From Lachnospiraceae bacterium (GTDB lineage: Bacteria; Bacillota; Clostridia; Lachnospirales; Lachnospiraceae), in contig JAAVZL010000012.1 in NCBI GenBank assembly GCA_022791635.1, positions 1 to 64,000 on the forward strand: a stretch of DNA of 64,000 bases, in the 5' to 3' direction. Of the stretch, positions 46,109 through 54,697 are shown in pieces (the first letter of the stretch is position 1; each line of letters starts with the position of its first letter). The notes under the pieces are model-generated. The model was not told the origin of the DNA and searched no databases. It worked only from the letters and a program-made list of their open reading frames with translations. A program made the translations under genes and the position numbers.

Positions 46109-47206
46109 TTAGAAAATTCTTCTTACTGCCAGAATCGGCTTGTAGTTGGCCGGTGATGTATATTTGATTCCGGTGGCTGCCGTACTTGCATGTACGATGG
46201 TATTGTTGCCGCAGTAGATTGCCACATGGCCGCTGTAGCAGATAATGTCTCCCGGCTGTGCCTCGGAAAGGCTCACGCCGTAACCCATGCTGCGCATTGC
46301 GCTGGAGGAGTGGGGAAGACCCACGCCAAAGTTGGCATATACGCTCATAACAAAGCCGGAGCAGTCTGCACCGTTTGTAAGGCTGGTACCGCCATATACA
46401 TAAGGATTGCCCACAAACTGACTTGCAAAGGATGCCACTGCGTTTCCGCTGCTGCTTCCGCCGCCATTGCCGAGAGCGGAATTCTGGCCGGCGCCTGTCT
46501 TAGCTGCCGCTTCTGCCGCTTTCCGTCTGCCCTCTTCCTTGGCTGCCTCTTCCTTCTCCAGTCTGGCTCTTTCCTCTTCCTTGGACTCTGCCTGAACAAA
46601 ATCCGTCCGCAGATCTACGAACTCCTTGGATACCCAGCCGTCGCCTTCCTCGATGGATACCTGTACCCAGTCATCCGTCTCGTCCGTAACCGTAAGCTCC
46701 TCCTCTTCTCCAATAAGTCCTAAGATGCTGGACTCCGTACTGGCCTCATTTCTCACTCGAAGGGTCTCTGTGGTAACGGTGGCAACCCGCTTTCCAACCT
46801 CTGCGGCCAGAGCCTCTGCCTCGTCTCCGGTAACCACATAATCACTCTTTACATATCCGGTAACGCTTCCGGAGGTAATCTTGAACCAGCCGTCCACATC
46901 CTCCTCAATGGTTCCTGCAGACTCATCATAAAGCTTTCCGAGAATCTCACCCTCCTCACTGGGAAGACTTCTCACATTTACGTAGTCATTTACCTGCGCG
47001 ATACAAATCCCGTCGTATTCGGAAGGAGTCAGCTCCTCTACCACCTTCTCATCCACCGTAGGATCTGCTGTATGGGCCTCTGTCATGACGGATGCTATTC
47101 CCTCTTCTCCAAAAGAAGAAAGGTTGCTGGCCTCTGCCTTGATTCCGCCAAAGCTAAAGCAAAGAGCACCAGTCAGACACAACGTTGTCAATTTATAAAC
47201 TCTCAT
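46109..47206 (-). CDS. SH3 / NlpC-P60 (C40) cell-wall hydrolase
   Basis: A 365-aa secreted protein: signal peptide 1-26 (ending GGIKAEAS), then two bacterial SH3 domains (about 68-128, beginning AQVNDYVNVRSLPSEEGEIL, and 140-198, RVATVTTETLRVRNEAS). An Ala/Glu/Lys-rich linker (about 205-240) and a C-terminal NlpC/P60 peptidase follow, with the catalytic Cys in GADCSGFVMSVYANF, His in GHVAIYCG and the third polar residue in IVHASTAATG. It probably cleaves D-Glu-meso-diaminopimelate bonds in peptidoglycan. Monocistronic, divergent from the fur-like gene. Confidence 0.95.
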   Translation of the reverse strand: MRVYKLTTLCLTGALCFSFGGIKAEASNLSSFGEEGIASVMTEAHTADPTVDEKVVEELTPSEYDGICIAQVNDYVNVRSLPSEEGEILGKLYDESAGTIEEDVDGWFKITSGSVTGYVKSDYVVTGDEAEALAAEVGKRVATVTTETLRVRNEASTESSILGLIGEEEELTVTDETDDWVQVSIEEGDGWVSKEFVDLRTDFVQAESKEEERARLEKEEAAKEEGRRKAAEAAAKTGAGQNSALGNGGGSSSGNAVASFASQFVGNPYVYGGTSLTNGADCSGFVMSVYANFGVGLPHSSSAMRSMGYGVSLSEAQPGDIICYSGHVAIYCGNNTIVHASTAATGIKYTSPANYKPILAVRRIF

Positions 47207-47343
47207 TATTTTTTACTATCCTCCGTAAGGTTCTCAACTCAATTATTACAAATTTGTTAAGACTTATGAAAGAATTATAACAGTCCGATTACTTGTTGTC
47301 AACCTTTTCTGCAATTTTTGATCATATTTCCAGCACTCTTCTC

Positions 47344-47396
47344 TTGACTTTCCCACTTTTTTTGTTAAAATATAAGAAACAATAATCATTATTGTT
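47344..47396 (+). promoter_or_regulatory. Promoter and PerR-type operator of the fur-like gene
   Basis: Plus strand TTGACT (47344-47349), 16-base spacer, TAAAAT (47366-47371). A perfect 9-1-9 palindrome AACAATAATCATTATTGTT follows (47378-47396), covering the expected transcription start. It matches the PerR/Fur-box type and the near-identical box before the rubrerythrin gene. Confidence 0.85.
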
Positions 47397-47434
47397 ATTG
47401 GAATACTCCTGAAAAAGGAGGAAAGGAGGGCTAT

Positions 47435-47836
47435 ATGACTGCCTTAAAATACAGCCGCCAGCGGGAATGCATCAAAAGCTTTCTGCTTTCCCGATACGAT
47501 CACCCCACGGCGGATACCATTTATATAAATGTAAGAAAAGAGTTTCCCAACATCAGTCTGGGAACCGTCTACCGCAATCTTGCTCTCTTGACAGACTTAG
47601 GAGAGATCATCAAGATCACCACCGACGGCGCCGACCGCTTTGACGCCCACGTGGAACCCCACTCACACTTTGTATGCAAAAAGTGCCGCGGACTTCTTGA
47701 CATTCATATGGAAAATGAAGACTTTATCAACACAGAGGCCCAGAAGTCCTTTCCCGGCCGTATCGAAGGACATACGGTGCAATACTACGGGATTTGCAGC
47801 GATTGTCTGAAAGACGAACCTTTGCAGCCAATCTAA
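47435..47836 (+). CDS. Fur-family regulator, PerR-like
   Basis: A 133-aa metalloregulator with an N-terminal winged helix (SRQRECIKSFLLSR, ISLGTVYRNLALLTDLGEI) and a C-terminal dimer domain. The domain has metal residues DRFDAHVEPHSHFVCKKC and a structural zinc site from two CxxC pairs (CKKC and CSDC). The short size and the peroxide-defence gene next door favour PerR over Fur. Self-control is likely, because an identical-type box covers its own promoter. Good ribosome site (AAAGGAGG). Confidence 0.93.
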   Translation: MTALKYSRQRECIKSFLLSRYDHPTADTIYINVRKEFPNISLGTVYRNLALLTDLGEIIKITTDGADRFDAHVEPHSHFVCKKCRGLLDIHMENEDFINTEAQKSFPGRIEGHTVQYYGICSDCLKDEPLQPI

Positions 47837-47882
47837 TCACAAAATCTTCACAAATTTTTACCCGGAAAATAAAAATTAACTC

Positions 47883-47933
47883 TTGACGCTTGTTCAAATC
47901 TGTGATATCTTAATAACAGTAATCATTACTGTT
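47883..47933 (+). promoter_or_regulatory. Promoter and PerR-type operator of the rubrerythrin gene
   Basis: Plus strand TTGACG (47883-47888), 17-base spacer, TATCTT (47906-47911). A perfect 9-1-9 palindrome AACAGTAATCATTACTGTT (47915-47933) lies over the transcription start, the same layout as upstream of the fur-like gene. Confidence 0.87.
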
Positions 47934-47976
47934 TTAGAACACAAAATATTTTTTATAAGAAAAGGAGAATAAAAGC

Positions 47977-48519
47977 ATGAAGAAATTCGTATGTCAGGTA
48001 TGTGGTTATGTTCACGAGGGAGATTCCGCTCCCGAGAAGTGTCCCCAGTGCGGCGTTGGTCCGGACAAGTTCACCGAGCAGGCCGAGGGCCTTTCCTGGG
48101 CAGCCGAGCACGTAGTAGGCGTTGCCAAGGGCGTAAGCGAGGATATTCTTGAGGACTTAAGAGCAAACTTCAACGGAGAGTGCTCCGAGGTTGGTATGTA
48201 TCTTGCTATGGCAAGAGTTGCTCACAGAGAGGGTTATCCGGAGATCGGCCTGTACTGGGAGAAGGCAGCTTACGAGGAGGCTGAGCATGCCGCTAAGTTT
48301 GCTGAGCTTCTGGGCGAGGTTGTGACCGACAGCACCAAGAAGAACCTGGAGATGAGAGTTGCCGCTGAGAACGGCGCTACCGCCGGCAAGTTTGACCTGG
48401 CCAAGAGAGCAAAGGCTGCAAACCTGGATGCAATTCATGACACCGTTCATGAGATGGCGCGCGACGAGGCTCGTCATGGCAAGGCATTTGAGGGACTTCT
48501 TAAGAGATACTTTGGCTAA
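47977..48519 (+). CDS. Reverse rubrerythrin / NADH peroxidase
   Basis: A 180-aa non-haem di-iron protein with the rubredoxin-like FeS4 module at the N-terminus (Cys 6, 9, 22, 25). A four-helix di-iron domain follows with ExxH-type ligands in [32 protein letters not shown] and [15 protein letters not shown]. This reversed order identifies the clostridial reverse rubrerythrin that reduces hydrogen peroxide. Codons are strongly biased, suggesting high expression. It has its own PerR-boxed promoter and a terminator. Confidence 0.96.
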   Translation: MKKFVCQVCGYVHEGDSAPEKCPQCGVGPDKFTEQAEGLSWAAEHVVGVAKGVSEDILEDLRANFNGECSEVGMYLAMARVAHREGYPEIGLYWEKAAYEEAEHAAKFAELLGEVVTDSTKKNLEMRVAAENGATAGKFDLAKRAKAANLDAIHDTVHEMARDEARHGKAFEGLLKRYFG

Positions 48520-48530
48520 GAAAAAATACA

Positions 48531-48569
48531 GGGGTATGTCGGAGCAATCCGGCATACCCTTATTTTTTT
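48531..48569 (+). terminator. Terminator of the rubrerythrin gene
   Basis: Stem GGGTATGTCGG/CCGGCATACCC (one mismatch) followed by TTATTTTTTT, 12 bases after the stop. Confidence 0.88.
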
Positions 48570-48606
48570 GCTGGCAGCTATATCTGAATGAAGGTTTTAA
48601 TTTTAT

Positions 48607-48861
48607 TCAAAAATTCATTTTCAACATAATCTGAAATGTATATATGCGGGCCCTCTCAATCACATCCAGAAACTCCAGCGTATCCAGCTCCAAAGGAAAT
48701 CCGCATTTAAAATAACACATCCCCTCTCTCATTCCACCCATACAGCTGGTCCATAATTTCACTTTTGGAAATCCCTCCGGGCAAAGACAACAACAGCATC
48801 TGTATCCGCAGCACTCGTTCCTCCATCTGTAGTCTCCCTCCATCCTTTCTCCAAAAAGCAT
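48607..48861 (-). CDS. Possible small Cys-rich protein
   Basis: An 84-aa frame with nine cysteines, six of them in NECCGYRCCCCLC. AAGGAG is nine bases before the ATG at 48861, and another GGAGAAAGG precedes an internal ATG at 48843. No relatives are known to me. It could be a small metal-binding protein or chance; there is no other gene in this gap between rubrerythrin and hemolysin III. Confidence 0.4.
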   Translation of the reverse strand: MLFGERMEGDYRWRNECCGYRCCCCLCPEGFPKVKLWTSCMGGMREGMCYFKCGFPLELDTLEFLDVIERARIYTFQIMLKMNF

Positions 48862-49018
48862 CCGAACCTTCTCCTTTATTTTCATTATATCGACGATTCC
48901 TCTAAAAAGTCAATCTAAATCCCTTGACATTTTAAACCCCCAGGTATAATATATATGCATCAGCACATAGTATTAAAAACTACATGTTAGAATATAATCT
49001 TGAAAAGGAGACCTATCT

Positions 49019-49681
49019 ATGAAATTTGAAATCAAAGACCCCGGCAGCGCCATCACCCATTTCATCGGTATGCTCATGGCTGCCTTCGCCGCTACCCCGC
49101 TGTTAATCAGAGCCGCAAGCCAGCCCGACATCATTCACGTCATCTCCCTGTCCATCTTCATCGGAAGCATGATCCTCCTCTACGGAGCCAGCGCCACCTA
49201 CCACACCCTGAATCTCTCCGAGCGCTCCAACCGCATCCTGCGAAAAATCGATCACATGATGATCTTCGTCCTCATAGCCGGTTCCTACACCCCCGTCTGC
49301 CTCATCGTCTTAGGCAACAAAACCGGCTACACCCTCTGCGCCCTGGTATGGAGCATCGCCCTGGCCGGAATCCTCATCAAAGCCCTCTGGATCACCTGCC
49401 CCAAATGGTTCTCCTCCATCCTCTACATTGCCATGGGCTGGGTCTGCGTCCTGGCCTTCACCCAGATCCTCAACTCCCTCTCCCCAGCCGCCTTCGCCTG
49501 GCTCCTGGCCGGAGGAATCATCTACACCATAGGCGGCATCATCTACGCCCTAAAGCTGCCCATCTTCAACGCAAAGCACAAACACTTCGGCTCCCACGAA
49601 ATCTTCCACCTCTTCGTCATGGGCGGAAGCATCTGCCACTTCATCATGATGTACGTATTCGTAGCCCCCATGCCCCTATAA
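49019..49681 (+). CDS. Hemolysin III family (PAQR-like) membrane protein
   Basis: A 220-aa protein with seven membrane helices of the HlyIII/YqfA family. Conserved polar positions are visible: the early THFIGM, SATYHTLNLS (Ser/His), KIDHMMIFVLIAGSYTPV (Asp-His) and the last-helix GSHEIFHLFVMGGSICHF. These His/Asp residues form a zinc site in PAQR relatives, suggesting a membrane hydrolase; haemolysis itself is not implied. Strong GGAG upstream. Codon third positions are overwhelmingly C. Confidence 0.93.
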   Translation: MKFEIKDPGSAITHFIGMLMAAFAATPLLIRAASQPDIIHVISLSIFIGSMILLYGASATYHTLNLSERSNRILRKIDHMMIFVLIAGSYTPVCLIVLGNKTGYTLCALVWSIALAGILIKALWITCPKWFSSILYIAMGWVCVLAFTQILNSLSPAAFAWLLAGGIIYTIGGIIYALKLPIFNAKHKHFGSHEIFHLFVMGGSICHFIMMYVFVAPMPL

Positions 49682-49719
49682 AAACAAAATTGCCAACCCC
49701 CAAAAAATCCCTTATAATA

Positions 49720-49748
49720 AAAGAGCCTTCACAAGAAGGCTCTTTCTC
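49720..49748 (+). terminator. Terminator of the hemolysin III gene
   Basis: Perfect stem AAAGAGCCTTC/GAAGGCTCTTT with a short T/C tail, 38 bases after the stop; followed by palindromic element D. Confidence 0.78.
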
Positions 49749-49769
49749 AACGAACCACAGTCAAAGCCA

Positions 49770-49983
49770 GGGGCTGCCGCAGCATAAGACAGCAGGCTTT
49801 TCCGATATCCCTTGTCCGGCTGTTCACGCACAGCCTGTCTGATATGAACGAACATTGACCCAAACAACCTGAATTTATCAAAAGCTTCCCAGGGGCAATG
49901 TACGTACAGAGCAGACAGGATGTACGTGAACCGTCCGAACAAGGGATATGGAAATGACTGCTGTCTTATGCTGCGGCAGCCCC
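49770..49983 (+). repeat. Palindromic element D
   Basis: 214-bp family member between the hemolysin III and GIY-YIG genes. Outer arms 49770-49803 and 49950-49983 pair over 34 positions with two mismatches. The core stem differs from other copies in a compensated way (CCCTTGT on the left, ACAAGGG on the right). The inner tip has an extra stretch of about 40 bases compared with element C. Confidence 0.9.
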
Positions 49984-50022
49984 GTCCCTATATCCGTATC
50001 CCCAAGAAAGAAAGGCCCCCCA

Positions 50023-50298
50023 ATGAAATTCTACACCTACATCCTAAACTGCTCCGACAACACCCTCTACACCGGCTGGACCACCAACCTAACCAACCGC
50101 CTCAAAGCCCACAACACCGGCAAAGGCGCCAAATACACCCGCTCCCGCCTCCCGGTCACCCTAGTCTACTACGAAACCTTCCCCGCCAAACGCCAAGCCC
50201 TGCAAAGAGAAGCCGCCATCAAAAAACTAAGCCGCCCCCAAAAGGAACGGCTTATCACAACCAACCCAATTACTTCCATGAATACCATAAAAGCATAG
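50023..50298 (+). CDS. GIY-YIG domain protein (YazA/UPF0213-like)
   Basis: A 91-aa single-domain protein: YTYILNCSDNTLYTGWT carries the variant GIY-YIG signature (Y-T-Y and Y-T-G). The catalytic Arg lies in LTNRLKAHN, and Glu in YYETFPAKRQALQREAAIKK. Stand-alone members (YazA in Bacillus) are presumed nucleases of unknown role. In Bacillus this gene lies between trmN6 and rsmI; here it sits 10 kb away behind element D. The start at 50023 fits the family N-terminus, though the ribosome site (AAAGG) is modest. Confidence 0.9.
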   Translation: MKFYTYILNCSDNTLYTGWTTNLTNRLKAHNTGKGAKYTRSRLPVTLVYYETFPAKRQALQREAAIKKLSRPQKERLITTNPITSMNTIKA

Positions 50299-50302
50299 GA
50301 AT

Positions 50303-51157
50303 CTACTGAAGAAGCGTCATCGGATCCACACTCTCTCCATCCTTGCGAACCCCAAAATAAACATTACACCCCTCCTGAGCATAATACTTCGTAGGCTCAC
50401 TCACATACCCAATGGTCTCCCCAGCCTTCCGGTAATCCCCCTCCTTCACCGTCAGCTCCTTCAACTGCCCGTAAATCAATTCATACCCATTTCCAATATC
50501 CATAGTAACCGTAGTCCCCGTCTCATCCAGCGTCTCAATAGAAGTCACCTTCCCCTGAGCCGCACACATCACAGAAGCATCCTGGCTTCCCTGAATGATC
50601 ACCGCCGGATTATACTTATACTGATTCAAAGTAGAAAAATAAACCGACTTGTCCATACTATAATCCAAAATAATATTCCCGGCAATGGGCCACATCAGCT
50701 TATCCGTCTCCGCCGAAAAATTAAGGGTAGGCTCCTCCGTCATCACATCCCCTCCGGAGGCCTCCTCCATCTCATCAATCACGATATTCTCCGCAATCTC
50801 CTCCGGCTCTGCCTGGAACTCACTCTCCAGCTCCGCTCCATAAGCTACCGTATTCTCCCGGATCTTATTATCCGTCTCCTTCTCCCGCGTTGCCGAGGCA
50901 GAAGCCGCCTCCTGCCGCTGCTCCTCCTTCTCCTGCTCCTCCAAAGCCTTCCGTGCTTCCTCCTGCTTTGCCTTTTCCTCCGCCTGTTTCTTCTGCTCGG
51001 CCTCCGCTACCTGCTGCTCAAGCTCCTGCTGTTTCTGATCACTCTTTCCCACCGTATACATGCCAATCATGGCAACCACGGCCAAAAGGCAGAGACTGAA
51101 CGCAACCGTAACAGTCCTTCCTCCAAATGTACTCTTTTTCTTTCTTTTTACTGTCAT
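50303..51157 (-). CDS. SpoIIQ-like M23/LytM-domain protein, catalytic site lost
   Basis: A 284-aa protein with one membrane helix (about 16-35), an Ala/Glu/Lys/Gln coiled-coil stretch (about 42-90) and a C-terminal LytM domain. All zinc-ligand positions are replaced: the HxGID-type motif reads VIIQGSQDAS, the YxHL motif YGQL, and the HLHFEV motif NVYFGV. It therefore probably binds rather than cuts, like Bacillus SpoIIQ in the engulfment zipper. Its place right after spoIID supports the sporulation role. Start at 51157 has GAGGTG six bases upstream. Confidence 0.88.
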   Translation of the reverse strand: MTVKRKKKSTFGGRTVTVAFSLCLLAVVAMIGMYTVGKSDQKQQELEQQVAEAEQKKQAEEKAKQEEARKALEEQEKEEQRQEAASASATREKETDNKIRENTVAYGAELESEFQAEPEEIAENIVIDEMEEASGGDVMTEEPTLNFSAETDKLMWPIAGNIILDYSMDKSVYFSTLNQYKYNPAVIIQGSQDASVMCAAQGKVTSIETLDETGTTVTMDIGNGYELIYGQLKELTVKEGDYRKAGETIGYVSEPTKYYAQEGCNVYFGVRKDGESVDPMTLLQ

Positions 51158-51221
51158 AAGCTTCACCTCTATACTAGATTTCACACGTTTTCGCTGTGCT
51201 GCTAATCATAGCATAGCCACT

Positions 51222-52091
51222 TTATGACAAGCTTATACATTCCACATTTTTATAAAAATAGCTTAAAATTTCCAGGTAAGTCTTTCCGTCAGCCGCCTGC
51301 CGATTGGCCTGATACATACTCAGTCCCAAACCGTGCCCAAGCCCCTTTGTCACTGCCCGGATGCCGTCCTCCGTCTGCTCCAGAGTAAAGCTGCTGGAAT
51401 TTAAGCCAAAACGACTGCGAAACTCCTCCCCGGCCAGAAGCTCCTCCCCCAGAGAAAGCTCCGTCACATACCCCGCATCATCCCGGGTTCGAATCTCGGG
51501 AAGCTCCCTAAGAGAAAGAATCTGAATGCTCAGATAATCCGCCGCCTCCACGTCCGTGGCACAGTCCACAGACTCCAAGTAGGAATACCCCTCCCCCAGC
51601 ACCTGACCACTGCGTGTTTTCCCTGCACTCACCGCATGGTACGGCAGATCCACCGGCAGCCCATTGATCGTCAGAATCCTCCCCTCCGTGGCCGACACCG
51701 CTCTTTGAACCTTCTCCCCATACAGTTCCCACTGATCATAACCCAACAGCTGTCGAAGCTCCTCCGGAGACGCATAATCAAAGCCCATGGTCTTTAAATC
51801 CTCTTCCCGAATAGACTGCAGCGCTTCCATAGGACTGTCGGCCCCATAAAACTCCATGCTTTTTTTCAAAAGATTAGTCCGAATAATCACCGCCTGGGCT
51901 TTCAGCGCTTCCGTCTGATAAGAAAGAGGCATCTGCCCCGGCAGAATACCCGCCACATAGTCCTCAAGGCCCGGGCCCTGTGCCGGCTTCTCCTCCCCCT
52001 TCATATTTCCGGTACGAAATACCACCGCCACATAGGGAAGCAGGATTAAAATAATAAATATCGATATTCCTGTCTTTATTTTTTCTCTCAT
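51222..52091 (-). CDS. spoIID: SpoIID-like engulfment protein (SpoIID/LytB domain)
   Basis: A 289-aa protein with an N-terminal membrane anchor (about 9-26) and a SpoIID domain: GLEDYVAGILPGQMPLSYQT, EALKAQAVIIRTNLL, then the second half with GLGHGLGLSMYQANRQAADG and YLEILSYFYKNV. SpoIID is a lytic transglycosylase that thins septal wall in engulfment. At the position of the usual catalytic Glu (SEMP/GEMP) this protein has Gln53 (GQMP), so activity may be reduced or handled differently. Followed by the SpoIIQ-like gene, the usual clostridial pair. Confidence 0.93.
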   Translation of the reverse strand: MREKIKTGISIFIILILLPYVAVVFRTGNMKGEEKPAQGPGLEDYVAGILPGQMPLSYQTEALKAQAVIIRTNLLKKSMEFYGADSPMEALQSIREEDLKTMGFDYASPEELRQLLGYDQWELYGEKVQRAVSATEGRILTINGLPVDLPYHAVSAGKTRSGQVLGEGYSYLESVDCATDVEAADYLSIQILSLRELPEIRTRDDAGYVTELSLGEELLAGEEFRSRFGLNSSSFTLEQTEDGIRAVTKGLGHGLGLSMYQANRQAADGKTYLEILSYFYKNVECISLS

Positions 52092-52141
52092 GTTACATTT
52101 TATGAATCAAGAGGCAAAATAGACTTTTGGGACACAGAAAC

Positions 52142-52177
52142 AAAAGAAGCCATGCCACTATCGACACAGCTTCTTTT
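52142..52177 (-). terminator. Terminator of glgP
   Basis: Perfect 9-bp stem AAAAGAAGC/GCTTCTTTT with an 18-base loop and a TTTTGTTT tail on the minus strand, about 30 bases after the glgP stop. Confidence 0.75.
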
Positions 52178-52206
52178 ATAAATATCATTTGATACCCACA
52201 GCCCTC

Positions 52207-54666
52207 TTATAAGGTTACAGAAATCTTATCCAGATGCCAGATCTCATCCACATACTCCCGGATAGTCCGGTCAGAGGAGAACTTTCCGCAGGAGGCCGTG
52301 TTCATGATGGCCTTCTTTGCCCAGCCCTTTTCATCCCGATATGCTTCCTCTATCTTCTTATGAGCCTCCGCATAGGAACGGAAATCCTTCAGGATAAAGT
52401 AAGTATCCGCCCGATCGCTGCTCTTGGTATTGAGAAGGGAATCATAAATATCCCGGAACCGCTCCGGATCATTGGGTGCATAGTAGCCGTTGATAAGCTG
52501 CATAAGCACCTGACGGATATCCTGGTCACTGTTGAAGATATCCATGGGATTGTAACCGCCGTTCTGCTCGTAGTTGATGACCTCATCGGAGCTCAAGCCG
52601 AAGATAATGGCGTTCTCCTCGCCCATCTCCTCCACCATCTCCACGTTGGCTCCGTCCATGGTTCCGATAGTAATAGCGCCGTTGAGCATAAACTTCATGT
52701 TGCCCGTACCGGAAGCCTCCTTGCTGGCCGTGGAAATCTGCTCAGACACATCCGCCGCCGCGAAAATAAGCTCCGCATTGGATACCCGGTAATCCTCGAT
52801 AAATACCACCTTCAGCTTGCCGTTAATGGAAGCATCGTTGTTGATCACCTCTGCCACAGCGTTGATCAGCTTAATGGTCAGCTTTGCACGGTGATAGCCT
52901 GCCGCTGCCTTTGCGCCGAAAATAAAGGTTCTTGGATAGAAGGGCATCTCCGAATGCTCCTTAATCTGGTTGTACAGATACATCACATGGAGAATGTTCA
53001 TCAGCTGGCGCTTATACTCGTGGAGACGTTTTACCTGTACGTCGAAAATAGATCTGGGATCCACCTCGATTCCATTGTGCTCCAAAATGTATTTTGCAAG
53101 GCGAACCTTATTCTGATACTTGATGTTCATAAACTCCTGCTGAGCCTTCTCATCATCCACATAGATCTTAAGCTTGCTAATCTGGGACAGATCCGTAATC
53201 CACTCATCCCCGATGTGATCCGTTACCCAGGCTGCCAGCAGCGGATTGCCGTGAAGCAGGAACCGACGCTGGGTGATTCCATTGGTCTTATTGTTGAACT
53301 TCTCCGGCATCATCTGATAGAAGTCCCGAAGCTCCTGATTCTTGAGAATCTCCGTATGGAGTCTCGCCACACCGTTGACGGAATAGCCTGCCGCAATGGC
53401 AAGGTGGGCCATCTTCACCTGCCCGTCGTAGATAATGGCCATCTTGCGCACCTTCTCATGATCTCCCGGATACTTCTTCTGAATCTCCAGGATAAAGCGG
53501 CGGTTGATCTCCTCGATGATCTGATATACACGGGGAAGCAGTCTGGAAAACAGCTCAATAGGCCATTTCTCCAACGCCTCGGACATAATCGTGTGGTTGG
53601 TATAGGCACAGGTCTTTGTGGTAACCTCCCACGCCTCATCCCACTCCAGATACTCCTCGTCAATGAGCACACGCATCAGCTCTGCCACTGCCACCGTAGG
53701 ATGGGTGTCGTTGAGCTGGAAGGTTGCCTTTTCATAGAATTTGCGGATATCCTTGTGGGTATCCTTATATTTTGCAACGGCTCTCTGCACGCTTGCAGAG
53801 ATAAAGAAATACTGCTGCTTCAGGCGAAGCTCCTTGCCTGCCATGTGATTGTCATTGGGATAGAGAACCTCAACGATAAGCTTTGCCAGGTTTTCCTCCT
53901 CCACGGCCTTCTGGTACTCGCCCTTGCCAAAGGAATCCAGATGGAAGGAATTCATAGGCTCCGCGTCCCAGATGCGAAGGGTATTTACCACATTGTTGCC
54001 ATAGCCTACCACCGGCAGATCGCAGGGCACGGCGCGGACGCTCTGATAGCCCTTCTGCACGAAATGATTTCTCCCGTTCTTATCCGTCTCCACATCCACA
54101 TAGCCGCCGATTTTGATAATCTGCGCATACTCCGTGCGCCGTAACTCAAAGGGATTGCCGTTTTTCAGCCACTCATCCGGCACCTCAAGCTGATAGCCGT
54201 CCTTGATCTTCTGCTTGAACATTCCGTAGTGATAACGGATGCCGCAGCCATAGGCCACATAGCCAAGGGTGGACAGAGAATCCAAAAAACAGGCTGCCAG
54301 TCTTCCAAGACCTCCGTTTCCGAGAGCCGCATCCGGCTCCTGATCCTCAATGAGATTCAGATCACAGCCAAGCTCCTCCAGGGCTTCCTTTACTCCGTCG
54401 TAAAAGGTCAGGTTGATCAGGTTATTTCCCAGAGCGCGGCCCATGAGAAATTCCATGGACATATAGTAAACAATCTTGGGATCCTTCTTTTTCATTTCCT
54501 CCTGGGTTGCCAGCCAGGCGTCAATAACTGCGTCCTTGGTTGCCAGCGCTACGGCGTGAAAAATCTGCTGCTGTGTGGCCTCCTCCATATTTCTTCTGTA
54601 GAGCGTTTTTACATTGTAGACAACGCTTCTCTTAAAGAGTTCCTTATCAAAAGGTCTCTTGCTCAT
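52207..54666 (-). CDS. glgP: Glycogen/starch phosphorylase
   Basis: An 819-aa PLP enzyme of the GT35 family that releases glucose-1-phosphate from alpha-glucan ends. Length is typical. Motifs: YYMSMEFLMGRALGNNL, LGNGGLGRLAACFLDSLSTL, GITQRRFLL, VQVKRLHEYKRQLMNI and the PLP-lysine region EASGTGNMKFMLNGAITIGT. No partner glycogen genes are adjacent, so it appears monocistronic. GGAGG lies eight bases before the start. Confidence 0.97.
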   Translation of the reverse strand: MSKRPFDKELFKRSVVYNVKTLYRRNMEEATQQQIFHAVALATKDAVIDAWLATQEEMKKKDPKIVYYMSMEFLMGRALGNNLINLTFYDGVKEALEELGCDLNLIEDQEPDAALGNGGLGRLAACFLDSLSTLGYVAYGCGIRYHYGMFKQKIKDGYQLEVPDEWLKNGNPFELRRTEYAQIIKIGGYVDVETDKNGRNHFVQKGYQSVRAVPCDLPVVGYGNNVVNTLRIWDAEPMNSFHLDSFGKGEYQKAVEEENLAKLIVEVLYPNDNHMAGKELRLKQQYFFISASVQRAVAKYKDTHKDIRKFYEKATFQLNDTHPTVAVAELMRVLIDEEYLEWDEAWEVTTKTCAYTNHTIMSEALEKWPIELFSRLLPRVYQIIEEINRRFILEIQKKYPGDHEKVRKMAIIYDGQVKMAHLAIAAGYSVNGVARLHTEILKNQELRDFYQMMPEKFNNKTNGITQRRFLLHGNPLLAAWVTDHIGDEWITDLSQISKLKIYVDDEKAQQEFMNIKYQNKVRLAKYILEHNGIEVDPRSIFDVQVKRLHEYKRQLMNILHVMYLYNQIKEHSEMPFYPRTFIFGAKAAAGYHRAKLTIKLINAVAEVINNDASINGKLKVVFIEDYRVSNAELIFAAADVSEQISTASKEASGTGNMKFMLNGAITIGTMDGANVEMVEEMGEENAIIFGLSSDEVINYEQNGGYNPMDIFNSDQDIRQVLMQLINGYYAPNDPERFRDIYDSLLNTKSSDRADTYFILKDFRSYAEAHKKIEEAYRDEKGWAKKAIMNTASCGKFSSDRTIREYVDEIWHLDKISVTL

Positions 54667-54697
54667 GGTAAATCCCTCCTGTTTTTTTTATTTTTCT

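Noticed and set aside
49712..49942. Short frames in palindromic elements giving similar peptides (FTYILSAL, VREQPDKGYRKSLLS)
   Set aside because: Similarity comes from the repeated DNA itself; the frames differ between copies, have no ribosome sites and read through stems.
52234..54144. 636-codon plus-strand frame opposite glgP
   Set aside because: Antisense shadow caused by codon bias of the phosphorylase gene.
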